Positions 1 to 9,230 of a stretch of DNA of 27,198 nucleotides are shown piece after piece; positions within the stretch are counted from its first letter, which is position 1; each line of letters opens with the position of its first letter. The stretch comes from Ramlibacter agri (lineage in GTDB: Bacteria; Pseudomonadota; Gammaproteobacteria; Burkholderiales; Burkholderiaceae_C): NCBI RefSeq assembly GCF_012927085.1, contig NZ_JABBFX010000008.1:1-27198 (forward strand), written 5' to 3'. Under the pieces are notes generated by a model, which saw only the letters and a list, made by a program, of their open reading frames with translations, did no database searches and had not been told where the DNA came from. The position numbers were made by a program, and so were the translations under genes.

Positions 1-299
1 TATGCCCCTTCTGCGGCAGCACCACGTGGCAGATGCCGATGCTGTCGTAGACGTGGGGCAGCTTCTGCTCCGCGGCCCAGTCGCGCGCGATGCGCACGAT
101 CTTGCGCGAATCGTCGTCCTGCTCGGGCACGTAGTGGTCCATGACCAGCACGATGCGGTCCTTGTCCCAGATCTGCGCGCCCAGCTCCTCCAGCATCGGC
201 TTCAGCCGCCGCGGCCCGGAGGAGTCGTGGAACATCGCCAGGTCGACCTTGGAGCTGACGATTTCGCCGGGGGCCACGTGGCTGCGGCCACTGGCGCGG
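1..299. repeat. Left arm of a perfect 299-bp inverted repeat
   Basis: Bases 1-299 are the exact reverse complement of 26900-27198. Identity breaks at base 300 (G here; C expected from the other arm). Beyond it the two genes remain alignable but differ at many synonymous positions. The arm lies wholly inside the aconitase-like coding sequence. Confidence 0.97.
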
Positions 300-349
300 G
301 CAATGAGTTTCTGGGCCAGCGTTTGCGCCGGCCCTTGCGAGGCATGCAT
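1..349 (-). CDS. Aconitase/isopropylmalate-dehydratase superfamily large subunit, N-terminal fragment (left copy)
   Basis: The gene is cut by the window edge, so only the first 116 codons are visible. The protein reads QTLAQKLIARASGR, then a HVAPGEIV motif, KVDLAMFHDSSGP and YDSIGICHVVLPQKG. This is the N-terminal pattern of LeuC-, homoaconitase- and DmdA-like hydro-lyases, which use a 4Fe-4S cluster to isomerise or dehydrate hydroxy-di- or tricarboxylates. The cluster cysteines lie beyond the edge and cannot be checked. The ATG at 349 follows a GGGAGG ribosome site that overlaps the stop of the GntR gene, 11 bases upstream. It is the last visible gene of the minus-strand operon. From codon 17 onward the DNA is identical to the gene at the other end of the window. 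The substrate is unknown, and a small subunit would be expected next, outside the window. Confidence 0.8.
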   Translation of the reverse strand, partial: MHASQGPAQTLAQKLIARASGRSHVAPGEIVSSKVDLAMFHDSSGPRRLKPMLEELGAQIWDKDRIVLVMDHYVPEQDDDSRKIVRIARDWAAEQKLPHVYDSIGICHVVLPQKGH

Positions 350-360
350 GCCTTCCTCCC

Positions 361-1149
361 TCAGGACAGGATTTCCTTGGCCACGATGCGGGCCTCCACG
401 CCGCCGACCTGCGAAAGCTCCATGCGGTATTCGTAGCGGTCGGGGCGGTACAGGCCGTGCAGCAGCTGCACCGGCCGGTCGTTGATGTCGTACACCAGGC
501 GCCGCACCCACAGCAGCGCCGAGCCCACGGGCACCTGCAGCTCGCTCGCCACCTTGGCGTCGGCCTGGCGCGCCGACACCGTCTGGATGGCGCGCCCGAG
601 CTCCACGCCGGACTCCTGCATCAGCTCCAGGATCGGCTTGTTCGTGAGGTCGCTGCGCTCGACGTCGTGCACCAGCTGCTCGGGCACCCAGGTGGTGATG
701 TGCGACATGGGCCCGGCGCTGGTGCTGCGGCGGCGCACGGCCTTGCGCACCTTGTCGCCTTCGGCCAGCTGCAGCGCGTCAGCCAGTTCGTGGTTGGCGG
801 GGATCGTCCGCCACTCGATCACCTTGACGATGGTCTTGCGGCTGAGGCTGACGATGTTTTCCATCAGGCCCTTCAGCTGCGGCGCCGAGCCCTTCGAAGC
901 CGCCTTGCGCCCGCGGTTCGCCTGCTCCAGGCGCGGCGCCGGCCGCGTGCCGCGGCCCACCTCGCGCACGATCAGCTTCTCGTTGGCCAGCTGCTCCAGG
1001 GCCCGGCGCACGGTGATGCGCGCCACGCCGAAATGGCGGGCCAGTTCCAGCTCGCCCGGCAGGCCGTCCGCGAACTTGCCCTCTTGCAGCTGCTCCAGCA
1101 GGACCAGGTAGATCTGGTGGTATTTCGACAGTGGCAGCGATGCGGCCAT
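361..1149 (-). CDS. GntR-family (HutC/UTRA) transcriptional regulator
   Basis: A 262-residue protein with a winged helix at about residues 8-75. It includes the GntR hallmark LARHFGVARITVRRALEQL and the wing VREVGRGT. A UTRA-type ligand-binding domain covers about residues 95-250 (pattern KVRKAVRRRS, SHITTWVPEQL, PVGSALLWVRRL, DRPVQLLHGLYRPDRYEY). Length and layout are normal for the HutC subfamily, whose members usually repress catabolic genes and release DNA on binding a pathway metabolite. Its ATG directly abuts the stop of the AtuA-like gene, and it is followed after 11 bases by the aconitase-like gene. The operon is therefore probably autoregulated. It is the most likely reader of the three TGTTCT-N6-AGAACA palindromes in this window, but that link is inference. 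Confidence 0.93.
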   Translation of the reverse strand: MAASLPLSKYHQIYLVLLEQLQEGKFADGLPGELELARHFGVARITVRRALEQLANEKLIVREVGRGTRPAPRLEQANRGRKAASKGSAPQLKGLMENIVSLSRKTIVKVIEWRTIPANHELADALQLAEGDKVRKAVRRRSTSAGPMSHITTWVPEQLVHDVERSDLTNKPILELMQESGVELGRAIQTVSARQADAKVASELQVPVGSALLWVRRLVYDINDRPVQLLHGLYRPDRYEYRMELSQVGGVEARIVAKEILS

Positions 1150-2553
1150 TCAGTTTCCCTCGGCGGCGCGCCCGCCCACTGCGTGGGCTTCGACGCGGAA
1201 GATGTCCGTCAGCGGCGCGCCGGCCATGACGTGGTACAGCACGAAGCCGTACGCTTCGTTGGCGTCCAGCTCGCCGGGCGTGAACGGAAACGCCAGGTTC
1301 CCGGCCGTGGACACCCGCCCAGGATAACCGTGGTGCAGCAGGTTCTGCTTGTAGACGGCGGCCGCGGTGCGGGCCAGCAACGCATCGGGCGCGATGAATT
1401 CCAGCACCAGGCCAGCCTCGTGCGTGGCGCGCTGCGCGGCAGGCAGCGGCCGCACGGCCCCGCACCCGTAGACGTGCGGCACGGGCTGCCAATCACCCGG
1501 CACCAGCGCGCGCACCTTCGCCGTCACGGCTTCCAGCACGCTGTCCAGGACCTGCAGCAGCGTCGGGTCGGCGATGCCAGCGATCAACACGGCGCGAGCA
1601 CCGAGCCGGCGCGCACCCTCGATCTTCAGCGTGGGCTGGGCGCGCGGCTCGAAGCGCGCGCCGCTCACTCGCGTGCGATGGTTGTCGAGCGCCTCGTAGC
1701 GGGCGTCCGCCAGGTACAGCGTCCCACCGGGCTCGTCCACCAGGAAGGGATCGGCCTGCTCGTAGAGCGCATGTGCCGCCACCGAAGCGGGCGTGGCATG
1801 GCTGTCCGGGTTCATGCTTTCCAGCGTGAAGCCTTTCAGGTCCAGTTCGGCCAGCATCGCGTCGCGGCCGCCGGGGCGGCAACACAGCGAAGTACATTCG
1901 ATGATCTTGGCCATGTGCAGCGCGAGCCCGGCCGGGTAGCCGAGCAGCTCCGGCAAGGCCGCGAAGATGGCGGTGTCGCAGGCGCGGCCCGCCAGGATGA
2001 CATCCGGATCCGTTTCGAACGCACGGGCGAAGGTCTCGGTGCCGCACTGCCCCACGATGTGGCTGCAGGCGCGGATGTCATCGTCCGAAGGCTCAGGCAT
2101 CGGCCCGATGGCAGCCAGGCGGCCTTGCTGCCGCGCCTGGACCACGAGGTCCGCCGGGACGTCGCTGGCGATGGTGGCGAGCCGGAACGACCAGCCCTGC
2201 TCGCGCGCGATCTCGTGCAGCAGCGCGGTGACACTTTCGAGTTGTGGCCGCGCGCCCGCTGTGCCGGCGCTGCCGATCACCAGCGGGATGCCGGCGTCCA
2301 GTGCGGCCCGCAGCACGAGCGTCAAGTCACGCCGCACCATGGCCTCGGGCGCGGCCATCTCGCCGGAACCCAGGTAGTAAGGCCCGGGATCGATCGAGCC
2401 CATGTCGGCGCCGATGAAGTGCGGCTTGCGCGCCATGCCGCGTGCGAACGCCGCCTCGGGAATGCCGTAGCCCAGCTGGCCGGAGGCGGACAGCACGCGC
2501 AGCGGGCCGTCGCCGGGCCGGTGGCCTTGCAGCAGGCGACGCGCCGCGTTCAC
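1150..2553 (-). CDS. AtuA/DUF1446 family protein
   Basis: A 467-residue protein of the acyclic terpene utilisation AtuA family (DUF1446). Recognisable stretches are RVLSASGQLGYGIPEAAF, FIGADMGSIDPGPYYLGSG, LVIGSAGTAGARP, ILAGRACDTAIFAALP and AKIIECTSLCCRPGGRD. I chose the GTG at 2553 because it overlaps the stop of the DUF4387 gene as GTGA, which implies coupled translation, and because family similarity begins just after it; upstream sequence is low-complexity Ala/Arg. The biochemical role of the family is not settled. It was named from citronellol/geraniol catabolism and is typically found with DUF4387, as here. The setting (SDR, MmgE/PrpD nearby, aconitase-like gene) suggests work on a hydroxy- or branched carboxylic acid, which is inference. 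Confidence 0.88.
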   Translation of the reverse strand: MNAARRLLQGHRPGDGPLRVLSASGQLGYGIPEAAFARGMARKPHFIGADMGSIDPGPYYLGSGEMAAPEAMVRRDLTLVLRAALDAGIPLVIGSAGTAGARPQLESVTALLHEIAREQGWSFRLATIASDVPADLVVQARQQGRLAAIGPMPEPSDDDIRACSHIVGQCGTETFARAFETDPDVILAGRACDTAIFAALPELLGYPAGLALHMAKIIECTSLCCRPGGRDAMLAELDLKGFTLESMNPDSHATPASVAAHALYEQADPFLVDEPGGTLYLADARYEALDNHRTRVSGARFEPRAQPTLKIEGARRLGARAVLIAGIADPTLLQVLDSVLEAVTAKVRALVPGDWQPVPHVYGCGAVRPLPAAQRATHEAGLVLEFIAPDALLARTAAAVYKQNLLHHGYPGRVSTAGNLAFPFTPGELDANEAYGFVLYHVMAGAPLTDIFRVEAHAVGGRAAEGN

Positions 2554-2870
2554 AGCAACACCTCCAGCAGCGGCCCGTGCTGCTGCGCGCCGTACAGGTC
2601 GCCGTCGCCGGGCGTGCCCGCACACAGCTTGCGCGGCATGGAGAACTTGATCGCGTGTAATTGCGGCAGCAGGTAGCGCTGCACTGCCCCGGGCGCCACC
2701 TCGTACAGCGCCGCCACCGCGCCGGACGCCAGCGCCGCGCTGCCGGCCGCACGCTCGTACGCCGCCGCGTCGTTGAAGAACACGTCCAGGGTCAGCATGG
2801 TGGGACCGGCATTCTTGCTGCGCACGATGTGCGCAAGCTCCCGCAGGCGCACCGGGTCTCGTTGGGTCAT
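2550..2870 (-). CDS. DUF4387 (AtuA-associated) small protein
   Basis: A 106-residue protein with the DUF4387 signature near its start ([20 protein letters not shown], then FFND) and a C-terminal [20 protein letters not shown] motif. This family occurs either as a separate small partner of AtuA/DUF1446 or fused to it; here the two are adjacent separate genes. The ATG at 2870 overlaps the SDR stop (ATGA), and the stop at 2550 overlaps the AtuA start (GTGA), so all three are probably translated as a coupled set. An in-frame extension to 2897 is possible but would run into the SDR gene and adds only Arg-rich sequence. No catalytic function is established; a complex with AtuA is likely. Confidence 0.87.
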   Translation of the reverse strand: MTQRDPVRLRELAHIVRSKNAGPTMLTLDVFFNDAAAYERAAGSAALASGAVAALYEVAPGAVQRYLLPQLHAIKFSMPRKLCAGTPGDGDLYGAQQHGPLLEVLL

Positions 2871-3646
2871 CGCGCGGTGAAGCCGCCGTCGGCGCAAATG
2901 AGCTGGCCGGTGATGAAGGAGGCGCGCGGCGACAGCAGGAAGCTCACCAGCTCGCCGATTTCGCGCGGCTGGCCCAGGCGGCCCAGCGGAATGCTCGCTT
3001 GCATCGCCGCCAGCGTGTTCGGGTCCGCCTTGGCGGCCGCCACCATCGGCGTGTCGATCGGGCCGGGCCCCACCGCGTTCAGCCGCAGGCCTTCACCGGC
3101 CCATTCCAGCGCGAGCGACTTCACCATGCCATTGATGCCGGCTTTCGAAGCAGCATAGGCCGCGCCACGCGCGTGTCCCACTTCGCCGATCTGGCTGCTG
3201 ATCACGACCACGCTGCCGTCGTGCACGCTTGCCTCACGCATGTGGGCGATGCTGGCACGCACCAGCACGAAGGCCGCCGTCAGATTCAGCTGCAGGGTGT
3301 GGCGCCACTCGTCCAGCGAGGTGTCGTCCGAGCCCTTCTTGTAGAAGACGCCGGCGCAGGCGGCCAGCCCGTGCAGCGCCCCACCGAGGGCGCGCGCCGC
3401 CTGTTCCGGCAGCGCGGCGGCGCCAACGTCGTCCAACAGGTCCTGCACCAGCACGGCGGCGCCAGGCAGTTGCTCGCGCACGCTGGCGGCCTGCTTCTCG
3501 TCCTGCACCACAGCCGCGACGCGCGCTCCCTGCCCTTGCAGGACCTGCGCGGTGGCCAGGCCGATGCCGGACCCGGCGCCGGTGACGAGGATGCGGCGGG
3601 CCGCCAGTTCAGGCGCTGGCGCCGCGGAGTTCGGTACAGCACTCAT
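2867..3646 (-). CDS. Short-chain dehydrogenase/reductase (SDR)
   Basis: A 259-residue classical SDR. It has the Rossmann cofactor motif TGAGSGIG near residue 22, the active-site strand [10 protein letters not shown] with the catalytic Ser, and the YAASK Tyr/Lys pair followed by [21 protein letters not shown]. The C terminus carries the usual substrate-loop motifs ([18 protein letters not shown]). Such enzymes oxidise or reduce a hydroxyl/keto group with NAD(P)(H) in the cytoplasm. An N-terminal extension of about 15 Ala/Pro-rich residues precedes the fold; the ATG at 3646 lies 3 bases after the LivF stop. Its position between the transporter and the AtuA/DUF4387 pair points to a catabolic step on the imported compound. 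The substrate cannot be assigned. Confidence 0.92.
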   Translation of the reverse strand: MSAVPNSAAPAPELAARRILVTGAGSGIGLATAQVLQGQGARVAAVVQDEKQAASVREQLPGAAVLVQDLLDDVGAAALPEQAARALGGALHGLAACAGVFYKKGSDDTSLDEWRHTLQLNLTAAFVLVRASIAHMREASVHDGSVVVISSQIGEVGHARGAAYAASKAGINGMVKSLALEWAGEGLRLNAVGPGPIDTPMVAAAKADPNTLAAMQASIPLGRLGQPREIGELVSFLLSPRASFITGQLICADGGFTAR

Positions 3647-3649
3647 TCT

Positions 3650-5086
<1,437 letters not shown>

Positions 5087-5090
<4 letters not shown>

Positions 5091-6064
5091 GCGCCTCCCT
5101 TGGGAGTGCCGCGACGAGCCCGGCGGCGGAACAGGTCGACCAGCCCATTGGGCAGGAAGGCGATGATGACGATCAGCAGCGCGCCGTACAGCACCAGCGA
5201 CAGGCCCTGCACGTTGACCAGCGCGCGCGTGACGTCGCTGACCACGGCCAGCAGCAGCGAGCCGATCAGCGGTCCGAACACGGTGCCGGCGCCGCCGATC
5301 ATGCTGACCAGCAGCATCTCGATGGACTTGTCGATGCCGAACACGATGGTCGGGTCGATGTACAGGTAGTACTGCGCGAACATGCAGCCGCCCACGCCAC
5401 CGATGGCGCCGGACAGCATCAGCACCTTGATCTTCTCGCGGAAGGCGTTGATGCCCAGGGCCCGCGCGGCATCCTCGTTCTCGCGGATCGCCGCCAGTTG
5501 CGCGCCGAAGCGCGAATGCTTCAGCCACACCGCGATGGCGATCGAGCCCGCCGTCAAGGCGAGCATCACGTAGTAGAAGCCGATGCGCTCGGGGAACTGG
5601 AAGTTGGCGGCGCTGGCCTTGCCCGGGATCAGCATGCCGAGGCCGCCGCCGGTGATGCCCACCGAATTGGCGACGATGCGCAGCACCTCCGCGAAGGCCA
5701 GCGTGATCAGCGCGAAGTACGAACCCTTCAGCCCCGCCCGGAAGGACAGGAAGGCCACGACCCAGCCGACGACGGCGCCGGCCAGCGCGCTGGCGGGCAG
5801 GCCCCACCACGGGTTGAAGCCGAAGCGCATCTGCAGGATGGTCGACGCATAGGCGCCGGCGCCGAAGAACACCACGTGCCCGAAGGACAGCTGGCCGGCG
5901 AAGCCGCCGGCGATGTTCCACGACTGCCCGATGAAGGCATAGAACAGCGCCAGGAAACCGAAGTTGACCATGAAGGACGAACGGAAGACGAGCGGGAAGA
6001 CGATGCCGACCAGCAGCAGCCCCCCGTGCAGCAGCCAGACCTGGCGACGGCTCAGCGCGTTCAT
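5087..6064 (-). CDS. livM: Branched-chain amino acid-type ABC permease (LivM-like)
   Basis: A 325-residue inner-membrane permease with a hydrophobic N terminus (WLLHGGLLLVGIVFPLVF) and about eight to ten predicted membrane segments. The LivM signatures are GQLSFGHVVFFGAGAY, RASTILQMRFGF-like loops, the EAA-type cytoplasmic loop RENEDAARALGINAFREK, and MIGGAGTVFGPLIGS. The C-terminal tail is short and basic (FRRRARRGTPKG). The ATG at 6064 overlaps the livH stop (ATGA) and the stop overlaps livG in the same way, so the four transporter cytoplasmic and membrane genes are translationally coupled. Confidence 0.95.
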
Positions 6065-6930
6065 CGCCTGGCTCCGAACAGGCCGGAAGGCCGGAACAGC
6101 AGGATCAGGATGAAGATCAGCGAGATGCCGATCTGCCCCAGGCTCTCGCCGAGGAACAGGCCGCCGAAGGATTCGGTGAGCCCGACGATCAAGCCGCCGA
6201 CCACGGCTCCCAGGAAGCTGCCCATGCCGCCCAGTACCACGACGGTGAAGGCGACGATGATGAAGACGTTGCCGGTGCTCGGCGACACGTAGAAGATCGG
6301 CATCAGCAGGCAGGCCGCCGCGCCCAGCGTGGCCAGGCCGATGCCGTAGGCGACGGCGAAGACGCGGTCGACGTCGATGCCGACCAGGCGCGCGCCGACG
6401 CGCTCACGGGCCACGGCACGGATCGCCTTGCCGGTGTCGGTGTGGCGGATCAGCAGGCCCAGCACGGCGCACAGCACCATGGCGGCGATGAAGGAGATCA
6501 GCTTGGGCAGCGGCACCAGGGTGGAGCCCAGTTCCACCATCTTGTCGGAGTACGCCACCGTGATGGTGCGCGTGTCGCCCTTGAAGATCATCAGCGCGAC
6601 GTTCTCGATGACGATCGACAGGCCCAGCGTGATCAGCAGGATGTTTTCGTCCTTGCCGTTCGAGAGGCGGCCGATCACCCCCTTGTAGAGGAAGTACCCC
6701 AGCAGGTACATGGCAGGCACCATGACCACCAGCGACAGGTACGGGTCGACGCCCAGCTTGGTGAGCAGGTAGTACACGCCGAACATCGCGAGCATCAGCA
6801 TGCTGCCGTGCGCGAAGTTGATGATGTGCAGCACGCCGTAGATCAGGGTCAGGCCGGAGGCGACGAGGGTGTAGATACCCCCGATCAGCAGCCCGTTGAT
6901 GGTGGCGGCGAAAAGAATGGAAGGGTCCAA
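6061..6930 (-). CDS. livH: Branched-chain amino acid-type ABC permease (LivH-like)
   Basis: A 289-residue permease. The LivH motifs are NGLLIGGIYTLVASGLTLIY, GVLHIINFAHGSMLMLAMF, the cytoplasmic loop GKAIRAVARERVGARLVGID and VVLGGMGSFLGAVVGG. I place the start at the TTG at 6930, because family similarity (DPSILFAATINGLLIGG) begins there and the resulting length is typical. Upstream in-frame sequence is Arg/Pro-rich non-protein-like sequence overlapping the binding-protein gene. There is no obvious strong ribosome site before this TTG, which may lower its expression relative to the binding protein. It forms the membrane channel with LivM. Confidence 0.9.
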   Translation of the reverse strand: MDPSILFAATINGLLIGGIYTLVASGLTLIYGVLHIINFAHGSMLMLAMFGVYYLLTKLGVDPYLSLVVMVPAMYLLGYFLYKGVIGRLSNGKDENILLITLGLSIVIENVALMIFKGDTRTITVAYSDKMVELGSTLVPLPKLISFIAAMVLCAVLGLLIRHTDTGKAIRAVARERVGARLVGIDVDRVFAVAYGIGLATLGAAACLLMPIFYVSPSTGNVFIIVAFTVVVLGGMGSFLGAVVGGLIVGLTESFGGLFLGESLGQIGISLIFILILLFRPSGLFGARR

Positions 6931-6956
6931 GAGGCGCTCGGAAGAGGAGAGTTGCG

Positions 6957-6983
6957 GCGCCGGCCCCGTGCGGGGTCCGGCGC
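6957..6983 (-). other. Intercistronic GC-rich hairpin between binding-protein and permease genes
   Basis: Bases 6957-6968 pair with 6971-6983: seven pairs, a single bulged base at 6976, then four more pairs around a GTGC loop. No T-run follows, so it is unlikely to be an intrinsic terminator. It lies in the 77-base gap after the binding-protein gene. At that position a hairpin commonly protects the upstream message and gives more binding protein than permease. Confidence 0.6.
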
Positions 6984-7007
6984 AATGGGACGCAGGGCCC
7001 TGGGGAA

Positions 7008-8225
7008 TCAGCTGACCTTCGGGCGCGGGAAGACCGGCTTGGCTTCCGCGAACTCGTTGGGCCACACCACGCCGATGTCGGTCTTGGTGGCCTGCAGCAG
7101 CACCGCGCGGCCGCCGGTGTTCTGGCCGTTGACGAACTTGGTCGGGCCGTAGGGCATGACTTCCGGGAACCAGGTGCTGGCCTCGAGCGCCGCGATGGCG
7201 GCGGCGCGCTCGTCGGTCTTGGCGCGCTCCAGCGCGTCGGCGTAGCACTTGACCGAGTTGTAGCTGCAGTACACCTCGAAGGTGAACAGGTTGCCCTTGG
7301 CCTCCACCGCCTTGCGCATCGCCTGCGCCTTGGCGTTCTTGGGGTTGTACCAGTGGTTGAAGTCCATCATGTACTGCGCGACTTCAGGCTGCTCCTTGAC
7401 CAGGCGGTAGTTGAAGCCGCCGCCCAGCACCGAGAAGATGCCGGCGACTTCGGCCTTCTGCTGGTACAGCGTGCGGGCGAGCAGCACGTACTCGTTCTGG
7501 TAGTTGCTGATGATCACCAGGTCGGGCTTGAGCGACTTGATGCGCAGCACCAGGTTGGAGAAATCGCGCGTCGGCGTGGCGTGCTTCAGCACTTCCTTCA
7601 CTTCCAGCCCGATGCCGGACAGCTTGCCCGCCAGCAGCTTGGCCGTGCTGGTGCCGAACTCCGAGTCCTCGTGCACGATGACCGCGGTCTTGGCCGGGCC
7701 CCCGGCCGCCTTGTTCACATCCGACAGGCCGGCGAAGGCGTCGTCCACGCACTTGCCGTTGCCGGGCGCCAGGCGGAACACGTTCTTCAGGCCGCGGCTC
7801 ACGATGGCGTCGGACACGCCGACGTCGATCATGAAGGGCGTGTTGTACTTGGCCGCGGCCTGCGTGGCCGGCAGCGCGATGGCGCTGGAGAAGCAGCCCA
7901 CGTAGGCAGACACACCTTCCTGGTGCAGCCGCTCGACTTCCGCAACGCCCACTTCCGGCCGGCTCTGCGAATCGCCGAGCGCGGCTTCCAGCTTGGCCCC
8001 GCCCATCGACTTGATGCCGCCGGCGGCGTTGATCTCGTCGATGGCGAACTGCGCGCCGAAACGGCTTTGCGAACCGCTATAGGCGAGCGCACCGCTCACC
8101 GGGTGCACCAGGCCGATCTTGACGGCCTTGGGCTGGGCGAGCAGCAGGCCCGGTGCACCCAGGATGGTGCTGGCCGCACCAGCCTGGAGAACGAGTCGGC
8201 GGGAGACACGGGAGTTGCTTGTCAT
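7008..8225 (-). CDS. Periplasmic substrate-binding protein of the Liv-type ABC transporter
   Basis: A 405-residue type I periplasmic binding protein (Peripla_BP_6/LivK-like). The N terminus carries a twin-arginine signal (VSRRLVLQAGA, a hydrophobic stretch, cleavage near LLAQP). The mature part begins VKIGLVHPVSGALAYSG and contains the family stretches AIDEINAAGGI, GVSAYVGCFSSAIALPA, AVIVHEDSEFGTS and DLVIISNYQNEYVLLART. It captures the substrate in the periplasm for LivHMGF. The ATG at 8225 has an AGAGG ribosome site. It is the first gene of the minus-strand operon, directly downstream of the divergent promoter with the perfect palindrome. The ligand is not readable from the sequence; the downstream catabolic genes suggest a carboxylate or amide rather than leucine. 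Confidence 0.93.
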   Translation of the reverse strand: MTSNSRVSRRLVLQAGAASTILGAPGLLLAQPKAVKIGLVHPVSGALAYSGSQSRFGAQFAIDEINAAGGIKSMGGAKLEAALGDSQSRPEVGVAEVERLHQEGVSAYVGCFSSAIALPATQAAAKYNTPFMIDVGVSDAIVSRGLKNVFRLAPGNGKCVDDAFAGLSDVNKAAGGPAKTAVIVHEDSEFGTSTAKLLAGKLSGIGLEVKEVLKHATPTRDFSNLVLRIKSLKPDLVIISNYQNEYVLLARTLYQQKAEVAGIFSVLGGGFNYRLVKEQPEVAQYMMDFNHWYNPKNAKAQAMRKAVEAKGNLFTFEVYCSYNSVKCYADALERAKTDERAAAIAALEASTWFPEVMPYGPTKFVNGQNTGGRAVLLQATKTDIGVVWPNEFAEAKPVFPRPKVS

Positions 8226-8261
8226 CGGCTACCTCTTGTGAAGTGGGCAGGGTTAAAAGGG

Positions 8262-8283
8262 ATTGTTCTCTTCATAGAACAAT
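8262..8283. promoter_or_regulatory. Perfect palindromic operator in the divergent promoter (site 1)
   Basis: The arms ATTGTTCT (8262-8269) and AGAACAAT (8276-8283) are perfect inverted repeats around a 6-base spacer. The same core, TGTTCT-N6-AGAACA, recurs before operon C and before the right aconitase-like gene. On the minus strand, TTGTTC (8282-8277) can serve as a -35 box with a weak -10 near 8258-8252, giving a short leader to the ATG at 8225. On the plus strand it lies upstream of the deacetylase-like gene. A bound dimer would cover one or both promoters. The promoter boxes are weak matches; the palindrome is clear. Confidence 0.75.
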
Positions 8284-8299
8284 TGCTAGACTGTGTATC

Positions 8300-8338
8300 A
8301 GCCGGCGCGGTGTGTCAATAGCGAGAAACGCGCCAGCT
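8300..8338 (+). other. Possible leader hairpin upstream of the first plus-strand gene
   Basis: AGC plus GGCGCG (8300-8309) can pair with CGCGCC plus GCT (8329-8338) with one mismatch, leaving a 19-base loop. It ends 8 bases before the ATG at 8347, which lacks a recognisable ribosome site. It could affect initiation, but GC-rich chance pairing is also possible. Confidence 0.3.
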
Positions 8339-8346
8339 GTCGCAGC

Positions 8347-9213
8347 ATGGACCATTCGCTCTATCCCTATTCGGCGCTGCCATCGCGCGCCGCCCCGGCA
8401 ACTCTTGCCGAGGGCCTGTCGGCATGCGCCGTGGTGTGCCTGGAGCACTGGGAGGCGCTGCAGCCGGAAGGCGCCGTGCGCGACCCGCGCTTCGTCGGCG
8501 AATTCGGCAGCTTCACCCCGGACTACCGCAGCTGGACCCAGCGCGAGTACGGCCTGCGCATCGGCGTGTTCCGCGTGCTGCAGGCGCTGCGCGAGGCCGG
8601 CCTGCGCCCGGCCATTGCAGCCAACGCGCGCGCCGTCGAAAGGCTGCCGCAGCTCGTCGCCGAACTCAACGCCTGGGGCTGCGAGTGGATAGGCCATGGG
8701 CTGAGCGCGAACGTGATGATGAATTCGCGGATGACGCGCGCCGAGCAGCAGGCCCACATCGTCCAGGCGCTGGACACGCTGGAAGCCCATACCGGCCAGC
8801 GGCCCACCGGCTGGCTCAGCCAGGACTGGGGCACGACGCCCGAGACCTTCGAGCTGCTCGCCGAAGCCGGCGTGCGCTACACGCTCGACTGGAGCAACGA
8901 CGACCAGCCCTACCGCATGACGCCGCCGCTGGTCGCCCTGCCCCTTTCCGCGGAGTGGGACGACGTGCAATGCCAGTGGCTGCGCAACCTCACACCGCGC
9001 GCCCATGCGGACGTCGCGCTGCAGGCCTTCGACCGCCTGCGCGCCGAATGCGGGCAACACCACCGCGGCGCGGTCTTCGGCCTGGCGCTGCACCCCTGGG
9101 TCAGCGGCATGTCCAGCCGCATCGGCCCCTTGCGCGAGCTGCTGCTCGCGCTGCGTTCGCGCCCGGACGTGCGCTGGGCTGCGCCGGGCGAGATCGCCGC
9201 CGCCATTGAATAG
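8347..9213 (+). CDS. PuuE-like polysaccharide-deacetylase-fold hydrolase (copy 1)
   Basis: A 288-residue protein of the polysaccharide deacetylase superfamily, PuuE (allantoinase analogue) side. It keeps REYGLRIGVFRVLQAL (PuuE has YGSRxGVWR), the GHG motif with His117, GWLSQDWGTTPETFELL, a TLDWSNDDQPYRM segment and the C-terminal LHPWVSGMSSR. It lacks the TFDDG metal motif of true chitooligosaccharide/peptidoglycan deacetylases. The N-terminal strand differs from the other three copies. PuuE hydrolyses the cyclic ureide allantoin without metal, so a C-N bond in a cyclic amide, imide or ureide is the likely target (inference). I used the ATG at 8347; a GTG at 8293 would overlap the promoter region. 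It is followed after 17 bases by the MmgE/PrpD gene. Confidence 0.82.
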   Translation: MDHSLYPYSALPSRAAPATLAEGLSACAVVCLEHWEALQPEGAVRDPRFVGEFGSFTPDYRSWTQREYGLRIGVFRVLQALREAGLRPAIAANARAVERLPQLVAELNAWGCEWIGHGLSANVMMNSRMTRAEQQAHIVQALDTLEAHTGQRPTGWLSQDWGTTPETFELLAEAGVRYTLDWSNDDQPYRMTPPLVALPLSAEWDDVQCQWLRNLTPRAHADVALQAFDRLRAECGQHHRGAVFGLALHPWVSGMSSRIGPLRELLLALRSRPDVRWAAPGEIAAAIE

Positions 9214-9230
9214 CAGAGAAAGGCAGGACC

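Noticed and set aside
457..2676. A 739-codon open frame on the plus strand, and many similar long frames opposite or within other genes
   Set aside because: They lie antisense or out of frame to genes with clear family motifs, are rich in Arg, Ala, His and Pro, and show no recognisable motif. High third-position GC produces such frames.
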